Below are positions 1 to 5,845 of a stretch of DNA of 5,845 nt, in pieces; position 1 is the stretch's first letter; every line of letters begins with the position of its first letter. The translations under genes were made by a program, and so were the position numbers. The notes under the pieces are model-generated. The model ran no database searches, was not told the DNA's origin, and saw nothing but the letters and a program-made list of their open reading frames with translations. Location: positions 1 through 5,845 of the forward strand of contig JAICWZ010000133.1 in the NCBI GenBank assembly GCA_025966355.1. The letters run 5' to 3'. Source of the stretch: Thermomicrobiaceae bacterium (lineage in GTDB: Bacteria; Chloroflexota; Chloroflexia; Thermomicrobiales; Thermomicrobiaceae).

Positions 1-1491
1 CGTCGACAGGCTGCCGGCGAGCTGGGTCGGTATCAACGCAGCCAGTTCATGATCACCGAGGAGCGCACCGACGTTTGCCGCCGTCACCGCAATGCCCGGC
101 ATGCCCGTATAGAATCCAAGGCTTCCCGGTTCGTTTAGCCGATCGCTCGTTCGTATCGCCTGCTTTATCGCACCCTGTGCGGTGATTCGGTACGCCTCGA
201 TGCCCGTCTCGGCGAAGAGTTGGGCGAGGAAGAGCGCGATCCCCGACGTTCCGGCATAGAGGTCGGGGCCGATCGCCCCGAACGCCTCGACATGGCCGAC
301 GCTGCGCCCGGCGGATCGCGCTTCGACGTTCCCGAGCCAGGTGCAGCGGTCGTCATACCAGATGGCATTCTGGACGAGTCGAGTCCCAATCTCCTCAGCC
401 AGCTTCAGGTATTTCTCCGGTTGCGCGACGTCGTCGTTCGGTGGTCGCTCGAGACGAGTGACGGCGAACGTTGAGGGTATACGGCCGAGCAGGTCGTCAT
501 AGTCGTCGATCGAGTTCGGGTTGAGGTAGGGTCGAGACGGGTCGATGCCCGCACGTCGTAAGTGGTTCTCGATCGCGTCGAGCAGGTTATTTGGATCGGT
601 GATTTGCTGCTCCGTCGCTTCCACCACGGCCTCGGCCAGCAAGCGGCACCGGTGCATGCCGAAGCTCTCGCCATTGCGCGGGTCTTCGGCGAGGCCGAGA
701 CCGCCGGCGAGCGGTTTGGTCAAGGCCGGCACGCCTGGCTGGAGTGTGTGGCACACCTCCTCGTAGACACGCATCAGGAGATGAGCGGCACGACGGAGAT
801 CCTGCCTGGTGAGATAGAGCACGCCTGCGTCGTTCCGATGGTAGGCGCCGGGGTCGTTGAGCACTTTGACGTTGAACGGCACGCCCTCGGCGTTAAGCCG
901 CGAGGTGACCGACGCCATGAACGAAGGCGCACCGGCCGCGCACAGGTGCCAGTAAAGCCGGACCAGCACGTCGTCTGCTGATAGGTACAGCGGTGCGTCG
1001 CTCTGGGCGAGATAAAAGCCGGGTGACTGGGCCGGGAGATCCTTCGGCACCCGCACCGCAACGGAGCCGTGCGGCGCGAGTGGCAAGCTGGCCTCATTCC
1101 GGTATGTGTCCGGCCCAAACCAGGCGGATAGGCCATCGCGCCGCGCCCAGACGCCGTCTTGGGACTGTTCGATGACGGCCCAGCCGCTCTGCCAGTATCC
1201 CGTGCCCTGGTTCGCGTCAACGAGGGCGCGGGCGAACTGGCTCTCGTCCGGCACTGCTACACTCCCCGAAGACTGGGCGACGGGAATGGCTGTTCCGGGG
1301 AGATAGAACTGCCGGTAGAGCCGCGACTGGACCTGGGTGATAAGAATGCGCCGTCGTGTCTCGTCATCAATACGCATCGCCACGGCTTGCGGCAGTTTGC
1401 GTGACCTCTCGCCGAACCAGCGATACCGGTCCGGCGGCACGACGCGCAGCGCCGCGATCAAGGTTTCGATTTGGGCTCGATAGATGCTCAT
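1..1491 (-). CDS. HopA1-type lyase fused to LanC-like cyclase (C-terminus beyond window)
   Basis: An uninterrupted reading frame of 497 codons runs from the ATG at 1491 off the left edge, so the C-terminus is missing. Residues about 170-290 match the HopA1 (type III effector family) pattern: YWHLCAAG (180-187), PFNVKVLN (205-212), YHRNDAGVLYL (217-227), LTKPLAGGLGLAEDP (257-271), ESFGMHRCRLLAEA (275-288). In thioviridamide (TvaD) and class V lanthipeptide (LxmY) pathways HopA1 proteins eliminate phosphate from phospho-Ser/Thr to give Dha/Dhb. From about 360 the protein becomes LanC-like: DLYAGTSGIALFLAQL (410-425) and GFYTGMPGIAVTAANVG (459-475) are the helix-start GxxG repeats of the lanthionine cyclase toroid. 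The zinc ligands (Cys, Cys-His) would lie past the window, so cyclase competence cannot be judged. The N-terminal 170 residues are unassigned. It starts 13 bases after the kinase stop, in the same operon. Inferred role: lyase plus cyclase in the cytoplasm, acting on the peptide encoded at 2631-3068. HopA1 identity is confident, LanC identity good, substrate inferred. Confidence 0.88.
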   Translation of the reverse strand, partial: MSIYRAQIETLIAALRVVPPDRYRWFGERSRKLPQAVAMRIDDETRRRILITQVQSRLYRQFYLPGTAIPVAQSSGSVAVPDESQFARALVDANQGTGYWQSGWAVIEQSQDGVWARRDGLSAWFGPDTYRNEASLPLAPHGSVAVRVPKDLPAQSPGFYLAQSDAPLYLSADDVLVRLYWHLCAAGAPSFMASVTSRLNAEGVPFNVKVLNDPGAYHRNDAGVLYLTRQDLRRAAHLLMRVYEEVCHTLQPGVPALTKPLAGGLGLAEDPRNGESFGMHRCRLLAEAVVEATEQQITDPNNLLDAIENHLRRAGIDPSRPYLNPNSIDDYDDLLGRIPSTFAVTRLERPPNDDVAQPEKYLKLAEEIGTRLVQNAIWYDDRCTWLGNVEARSAGRSVGHVEAFGAIGPDLYAGTSGIALFLAQLFAETGIEAYRITAQGAIKQAIRTSDRLNEPGSLGFYTGMPGIAVTAANVGALLGDHELAALIPTQLAGSLST

Positions 1492-1504
1492 CGCCGCATA
1501 GACC

Positions 1505-2647
1505 CTACCGCGATAGTCCGAGCAACGAGGTTGCCGCCTCGCTTGGTCGCTGCATCATGTTCTCGGCGACCTGAAGTCGAAGGACGCTCGTATTGCTCGC
1601 CACTGGTCTCGGGGACTCGGCTTCGATGGCCGTCTGCACAAGCCGGGCGGCGGCGTAGCGCACCATCAATCGGAGCGCGGCCCCGCCATCGGCTGTTTCA
1701 CCCCCGTTGCCACCGGCGTAGCTCTTCCAGAACCGTTGTAAAGCGGGCTGCAGCCGTTGCAGCGGCACACTCGCCGCTCGCGCCTGGGAGAGCGGTGAGT
1801 TCTCCGACGCCGGAATCGATGCGATCCATGTATCGAGATACTGGCTGAGGTAAGAGCCCACGTCCCAGAGCGGATCGCCAAGCTGGACCATCTCCCAGTC
1901 GACCAGCGTGAGCCTCGGGGCATGGGCCTTTCCGATTGGATGGACGACGAAGTTGTCCCATTTGGCATCACCGTGAATGATCGACTCCGGCTGCCAGCCA
2001 ATCCGTAGCGCGTCAAGCTCAGCGACGAGTGGACGAGCCGCCTGGGCGATCTTGATGACGTCCAGGCTTCCGCCGCTCATACGATTGAGGAAGGCCTGCT
2101 CCGGGCGGTGGATTGAGAGAACCCAGGGCGGCCTGCTCTCGGCTTCGATGCCGCTGCCGGTCGAGGCGGGTTGCCAGCGATGCAGCCGGCGAAGCGCGAG
2201 CGCCGCGTGGTGCGCGAGCGCGCTGGACCAGCGCCCGGTTCGATGATGATGCTCGTCCAGGCTGCGCGCGCCAGGCACGAGATCGAAGATGAGGATATGC
2301 CGTTCCTCATCCAAATCTCGTACCCGAGGCAGCATGCGCCGCAACCGTTTAGCGTCGGGCGCGGCGTCGATGGCGTGCAGAAAGGCCGCTTCTCGGGCCA
2401 CCGTCGTTGCCCGTTCGACGCCGAGCCCTTGCTTGATGAAGTAGTGCGGGCCGAGGGCCGTGGTAACCCGAAAGCTCAGGTTGCGCCGGGAAATCTGCTC
2501 AACCCGCACCCAACCGTCGACGATCGCCTGCGGACGAATGAGCCCCTTCTCATCGAGGTAGGCGATCAGCGTCCGCTCCGTCAGTCGATCGTCGTAAGCA
2601 TTCGATGGCGTCGCACGCTCGGCCCTGGTTTCAGGAGTGTGAATCAC
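1505..2647 (-). CDS. APH-fold kinase, probable Ser/Thr kinase for RiPP dehydration
   Basis: This 380-residue protein has the aminoglycoside-phosphotransferase/protein-kinase-like fold. Visible landmarks are a nucleotide-binding N-lobe with the strand YFIKQG (69-74, ATP-contacting K72), a helix ending AREAAFL (84-90, candidate salt-bridge E86), the catalytic loop IIHGDAKWDNFVV (223-235, catalytic D227 and metal-binding N232), and LTLVDWEM (246-253, metal-binding D250, the DFG equivalent). All key residues are present, so it should be active. Automated annotation would call it an aminoglycoside phosphotransferase, but its neighbour is a HopA1-LanC protein, and the kinase/HopA1 pair is the signature of TvaC/TvaD and LxmK/LxmY. 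I therefore infer phosphorylation of precursor Ser/Thr rather than antibiotic resistance. The start is a GTG at 2647, which overlaps the last 17 bases of the upstream small gene. An AGG six bases before it is a weak ribosome site, and an in-frame stop (TAA) lies a few codons upstream. A later start is possible because the first 20 residues look unstructured. Confidence 0.87.
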   Translation of the reverse strand: MIHTPETRAERATPSNAYDDRLTERTLIAYLDEKGLIRPQAIVDGWVRVEQISRRNLSFRVTTALGPHYFIKQGLGVERATTVAREAAFLHAIDAAPDAKRLRRMLPRVRDLDEERHILIFDLVPGARSLDEHHHRTGRWSSALAHHAALALRRLHRWQPASTGSGIEAESRPPWVLSIHRPEQAFLNRMSGGSLDVIKIAQAARPLVAELDALRIGWQPESIIHGDAKWDNFVVHPIGKAHAPRLTLVDWEMVQLGDPLWDVGSYLSQYLDTWIASIPASENSPLSQARAASVPLQRLQPALQRFWKSYAGGNGGETADGGAALRLMVRYAAARLVQTAIEAESPRPVASNTSVLRLQVAENMMQRPSEAATSLLGLSR

Positions 2648-3068
2648 TCGCCGCCTGAGCCGTCGGAGGCGGATCGCAATCTCTTATCGATCCACCAGCC
2701 ATTTTTACGTCTGGCAATCCCGGGCCTTGAGGCCAGAACGGTCGGTCCGCTCGGAGATTGTGCCGTGAAATCGCACCGGCCAGGAAGCCGGCTTCAACCT
2801 GTTTGGACACGCGCGACGTGAGTTGGACGATCGCGTTCGGTTGGGTCAAGAGGAGAACGAATGGTGAGTTTTTCCCGCCAAGATCGATCGTCGCGATAAG
2901 TTCGGCAGTTGAGAACTCGAGGTACTCATCAAGCTGTTCGTCCAGATAGAGACGGGTTCGTGTCGGGATATCGCTCGTTCCCAGGTATCCTGAAAAGCGT
3001 TTGGCGTCCGCGGCGTCATTGCCCCCAACCTGCGCATCGCGAATGATCTCTTCGATGGTTTTTGCCAC
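2631..3068 (-). CDS. Candidate lanthipeptide precursor with long leader and GG-Ser-X3-Cys tail
   Basis: This is a 145-residue protein read from GTG at 3068. I do not recognise it as a named family. Residues 1-23 look helical and charged. Residues 28-55 (YLG, then RTRLYLDEQLDEYLEFS) and 69-110 (PFVLLLTQ, AIVQLTSRVSKQ, EAGFLAGAI) look like a folded strand/helix domain, not a simple amphipathic leader, and resemble neither Nif11 nor nitrile-hydratase leaders. A Pro/Gly linker (110-119) leads to MAGG, and after Gly125-Gly126 the last 19 residues are SIRDCDPPPTAQAASDSHS. The only cysteine of the protein, C131, lies there, four residues after S127, with T136, S141, S143 and S145 as further dehydration sites. 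The position directly before the kinase and lyase-cyclase genes supports a precursor role; leader recognition by the domain is inferred. An alternative TTG start at 3101 would add 11 residues but lacks a ribosome site. It could instead be an accessory or leader-binding protein, with the precursor elsewhere. Confidence 0.7.
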   Translation of the reverse strand: MAKTIEEIIRDAQVGGNDAADAKRFSGYLGTSDIPTRTRLYLDEQLDEYLEFSTAELIATIDLGGKNSPFVLLLTQPNAIVQLTSRVSKQVEAGFLAGAISRHNLRADRPFWPQGPGLPDVKMAGGSIRDCDPPPTAQAASDSHS

Positions 3069-3080
3069 GGTTCCTTCTTT
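3069..3080 (-). promoter_or_regulatory. Ribosome binding site of the small precursor-like gene
   Basis: Read on the minus strand the bases are AAAGAAGGAACC directly before GTG at 3068. AAGGA is a good anti-Shine-Dalgarno match, although the three-base spacer is short. No comparable purine-rich site precedes the alternative TTG at 3101, so this site decides the start in favour of GTG. Confidence 0.5.
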
Positions 3081-3107
3081 CGACGAGTGACGAGAGGCCA
3101 AAGGAAT

Positions 3108-3123
3108 TGACCGGCGTTGGTCA
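3108..3123. repeat. Short inverted repeat TGACC-N6-GGTCA
   Basis: The perfect 5-base arms with a 6-base centre overlap the stop codon of the ATPase gene and lie in the 52-base gap before the small gene. The stem is too short and lacks the T-run of an intrinsic terminator. It could be an operator half-site pair or chance. Confidence 0.3.
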
Positions 3124-5845
3124 TGGCGAATGACAGGCGTCGAGTTGTGCCCGGAGTTTCCCGGTCTGGCGCCCGAGACGCTTCAGCGCGAATTGTGCGG
3201 AGATTTCATGTGCCCGGTCGATCCGGGGTATGGCGGCTTCGCGACTGCCGCGCCGGACGAGCATGTCGCCGTAGGCATATTCGGTATAGCCCTCAAAGAC
3301 GGGGATGCGTGCATTCTTCTCAGCCGCCAGTGCCTCGTCGTAATACGTCGCCGCATCAGCCCAGCGCTCGAGCGTGGCCGATAGTCGTCCGAGATAGTGT
3401 GACACTGGTCCGAAGAAGATCACCCTATTTCCCGGGCTGATAAACAGGCGGGAATAGGGTTTCATGCTGGCAAGCAGGGCGGCCGCGTAACGCGTATCAC
3501 CAATAGCCGTGCTGGCGTCGGCGATCAATGCCTGCGATGCCAGCCAGTAACCGTCGTGAGGAATCGCATTCGCACCACTGTCTAGCAAATGGCCGATGAT
3601 GTCGGATGCCTCGTCGTACCGTTCGCCTTCCGTCATGAGTACTGCGAGGAGGCATTGCCAGAAGGATTCGGTGGGGTGGCTGAGTGCTTCACGAGAAAGG
3701 ATCGCTTCAAGCTCCGGATGCCGATCTTGCTCGCGTCGCAGGGCGAACAGTTGAATGAGCAACGTGATGCGTGAGACTTCCGGATTGCAACGCAGGCCGA
3801 TGGCGCGCGCGTGGTCCATCAGCCGCTCGGATTCAGCGAGGTTCCCTTGCGTAAACGCCCGCATCGCCCGTTTGGCGGTAACTGACCAAAGATTGAACGC
3901 GAGATGGTAGCGCGTCGCGAGCGCTTCATACGCATCCAACTCCCGGTCAGCCTCGTCGATCAGCCCTTTGATCAACAGGTTCCCGATGATCTGTGCGCGC
4001 ACCGAGAGTTCCAACTGCGGGTCACCAGTTTCGGCTGCCAGCGCAAGTTGTTCGCGGACGATATCAAACCGTTCATCGACGTCATTGTCGGTCCAGAGCA
4101 CGTCGTGTACTGAGCGCAGAGCTTCGATGATGATTTCCGGTCTTCCGATGAGCCTCGCCATCGCGAGCCCATCGCGTGCGAGCTGCTCGTAGCGGGCTTG
4201 CATGGCGAGCGAAGCGGGCCGGGCCTTGTCGTACGCCAGCGAGAGGGCGAGAAGGCTCATCAACCGGGCGCGCAACGGACTGTCGCCCGGTGGGAGCGCG
4301 GCGAGCGCTTCTTCCAGTAGCGCGTTAACATCGCTGGCGCGCCATTCGTTGAAATTCGAACCGTCGTCAATCATCTGCAGTGCGGCCAGCCCGAGCCGCT
4401 CGGCATCTCCCATTGCGCGCGCGACGTCGACCGCGCGCAGGCAGTGCGCCTGTGCGGCAAGCGGCTCACCGGCGACCGCCTCGGCTCGCCCCAGCAGGAG
4501 CAAGACGTCGAATTGCGTCTCCTGGCGTTCCGGCAGGAAACGGTCAAGGACCTCCAGCGCGTGCCCGAACTGGTCGACGGCCTCGGCATAGGCGAGTCGT
4601 GCCATCGATTGCGCGCCCGCGGCGGTGAGGTATTGCAACGCCCGCTCCGCTTCGCCCGTGGCGGCAGCCAGGAAGAAATGGTGGGCGAGTTCGGCATAGG
4701 GCGGATCGGCGCTGGTCGCGACGATGTGCTCGAGCGCGTCCCCGATGCGCGCGTGGATGCGTGCGCGACGGGCGGAGATCAGACTCTCGTAGAGCGCCTG
4801 CCGCACCAGGATATGGGCGAAGCGGAAGCGATCCGTGTGATCGCTGTCTTCGAGGATGACACCGAGCGCGACGGCTTCTTCGAGCCGGTCGATCAGGTCA
4901 TCGACCGGCGTATCGCTCACCATGGCGAGTAACTCGAGCATGAACTCGCTTCCGATGACCGCGGCGACGACCAGTGCTCGCTGGGCGTCCTCGGACAGAT
5001 GGCTCAGGCGTAGCGAGACCGCTTCACGGACCCCGAGCGGGACGGTCGTTCCCCACCCGCTCGGCTCGCCCTGCTCGCTCACTCGTCCTTCCTCCGCCAG
5101 GAGTTGCACAACCTCGCGCAGAAAGAAGGGATTGCCGTCGGTTCGCTGGTAAATCGTCGTGACGAGCGTTTCCGGCAAGGGCCGACCGGCAATGAACGCG
5201 CCGTACTCCGCGGCGTCCTGTGGCTCCAGGCCGATGAGCGTGACGCGATGCGTCGCGCGCGAGCGGTTCAAGCGCTCGATCGCACGAACGAGCGCGTCAT
5301 TCCCAGCGGCCTCAGCGTCTCGATACGTGCCGACGAGCATGATGCGCTGCGCGGCGATCTCGTCTCCGAGAAACTCCAGGAGCATTAGCGATGAGCGATC
5401 GGCCCAGTGCAGATCATCGATGATCAGGACGAGCGGACGTCGTTCGGAGAGGCGCCCGAGGTACGTCGTCACGCTTTCGAAGAAGCGGAAGCGGGCTTGA
5501 TCCGGGTCCAGCTCCGGCGGTACCGGCGTCTCCGGCAGGAGCGCACGAATATCTGGGACGACCTGTGCGATCGGACCGGCCCCCACGCCGAGATCGGTGG
5601 TTAAGTGCTCGGTCGGGCTCGATTTCAGGCTGCTCCGCACGATCTGGAGCCAGGGCCAAAATGCGGGAGCGCGTTCGACCTCATGGCAGTGCGCCCAGAG
5701 CACAGTGGTGCCATGTAACTCCGCGACGTGCGCCAGCGTTTCGGCAAGCCGCGTCTTGCCGATTCCCGGTTCACCGGCGAAGAGCACGACCTGCCCGCGA
5801 CCGGCACGCAGTTCATCGAACGATCGTTGTAGGAGAGCGAGTTCC
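3121..5845 (-). CDS. AAA/STAND-type ATPase with MalT-like helical repeats (N-terminus beyond window)
   Basis: The frame is open to the right edge, giving 907 visible residues; the GTG at 5787 is internal, because the 19 residues before it (ELALLQRSFDELRAGRGQV) belong to the conserved start of this ATPase family. Counting from that GTG, Walker A is GEPGIGKTR (5-13), Walker B LVLIIDDLHWAD (119-130), a sensor-like strand LVGTYRD (151-157), and the characteristic GNPFFLREVVQLL at 218-230. After about residue 360 the rest is alpha-helical, Ala/Leu/Glu-rich and TPR-like. The C-terminus (ending LRAQLDACHSP) shows no LuxR helix-turn-helix. Relatives with this layout often carry an N-terminal class III nucleotide cyclase, kinase or DNA-binding domain, which here would lie outside the window. 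It is expected to be a cytoplasmic, ATP-dependent signalling or regulatory protein; its ligand is unknown. It precedes the small gene by 52 bases on the same strand, so cotranscription and control of the peptide locus are possible but unproven. Confidence 0.9.
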   Translation of the reverse strand, partial: ELALLQRSFDELRAGRGQVVLFAGEPGIGKTRLAETLAHVAELHGTTVLWAHCHEVERAPAFWPWLQIVRSSLKSSPTEHLTTDLGVGAGPIAQVVPDIRALLPETPVPPELDPDQARFRFFESVTTYLGRLSERRPLVLIIDDLHWADRSSLMLLEFLGDEIAAQRIMLVGTYRDAEAAGNDALVRAIERLNRSRATHRVTLIGLEPQDAAEYGAFIAGRPLPETLVTTIYQRTDGNPFFLREVVQLLAEEGRVSEQGEPSGWGTTVPLGVREAVSLRLSHLSEDAQRALVVAAVIGSEFMLELLAMVSDTPVDDLIDRLEEAVALGVILEDSDHTDRFRFAHILVRQALYESLISARRARIHARIGDALEHIVATSADPPYAELAHHFFLAAATGEAERALQYLTAAGAQSMARLAYAEAVDQFGHALEVLDRFLPERQETQFDVLLLLGRAEAVAGEPLAAQAHCLRAVDVARAMGDAERLGLAALQMIDDGSNFNEWRASDVNALLEEALAALPPGDSPLRARLMSLLALSLAYDKARPASLAMQARYEQLARDGLAMARLIGRPEIIIEALRSVHDVLWTDNDVDERFDIVREQLALAAETGDPQLELSVRAQIIGNLLIKGLIDEADRELDAYEALATRYHLAFNLWSVTAKRAMRAFTQGNLAESERLMDHARAIGLRCNPEVSRITLLIQLFALRREQDRHPELEAILSREALSHPTESFWQCLLAVLMTEGERYDEASDIIGHLLDSGANAIPHDGYWLASQALIADASTAIGDTRYAAALLASMKPYSRLFISPGNRVIFFGPVSHYLGRLSATLERWADAATYYDEALAAEKNARIPVFEGYTEYAYGDMLVRRGSREAAIPRIDRAHEISAQFALKRLGRQTGKLRAQLDACHSP

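Noticed and set aside
774..1220. 148-residue minus-strand open frame inside the HopA1 region, plus neighbouring frames at 405-674 and 165-389
   Set aside because: They are out of frame with the continuous 497-codon HopA1-LanC frame, which carries all the conserved motifs, and are Arg/Ser/Thr-rich shadow translations.
1505..2647. Aminoglycoside resistance gene
   Set aside because: The fold is APH-like, but the HopA1-LanC partner and adjacent precursor-like gene fit a peptide-modifying kinase better; nothing in the window points to antibiotic resistance.
2171..2821. 216-residue open frame on the plus strand
   Set aside because: It lies antisense to the kinase and the small gene, which carry clear family motifs or operon context; its translation shows no recognisable motif and is Arg/Pro-rich as expected of a GC-rich shadow frame.
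3108..3123. Intrinsic terminator between the ATPase and the small gene
   Set aside because: The stem is only five base pairs and no T-run follows on the minus strand.
3121..5787. ATPase starting at the GTG at 5787
   Set aside because: The frame remains open to the edge and the 19 residues before this GTG read as the usual start of the ATPase domain, so the codon is an internal valine and the gene is truncated by the window.

Overview
The window is GC-rich and carries four tightly packed genes, all on the minus strand and read from right to left. In that order they are a large ATPase of the AAA/MalT-like type (its N-terminus lies beyond the right edge), a small 145-residue protein ending in a Ser/Cys-containing tail, an APH-fold phosphotransferase, and a HopA1-LanC fusion protein (its C-terminus lies beyond the left edge). 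Apart from a 52-base gap and a 13-base gap there is no non-coding DNA, and no RNA gene, mobile element or CRISPR array was seen.

The left three genes (1-3068) look like a RiPP locus making a lanthionine-type peptide. In class V lanthipeptides (lexapeptide LxmK/LxmY) and thioviridamide-type peptides (TvaC/TvaD), an APH-like kinase phosphorylates Ser/Thr of the precursor and a HopA1-type protein eliminates the phosphate to give dehydroamino acids. Here the HopA1 domain is fused to a LanC-like domain, which would add a Cys thiol to the dehydroamino acid. The small gene immediately upstream is the candidate precursor: a long, folded-looking leader, then Gly-Gly, then a 19-residue tail beginning Ser-X3-Cys that holds the protein's only cysteine. 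Kinase, lyase and cyclase would together act as a synthetase split over two polypeptides. This is inference from domains and gene order; neither the product nor the chemistry is shown.

The right half (3121-5845) is one gene: an ATPase with intact Walker A and B motifs followed by a long helical-repeat region and no DNA-binding domain at its C-terminus. It may be a regulator or signal transducer for the peptide locus, or just a neighbour.

Organism: bacterial. The base composition is high-GC, but ATA, CTA and TTA codons are used and starts include GTG, which argues against a Streptomyces-type extreme codon bias. Large cyclase/ATPase/TPR proteins of this type are common in Chloroflexota and Actinomycetota; Chloroflexota (for example Thermomicrobia relatives) is my preferred guess, with low certainty.
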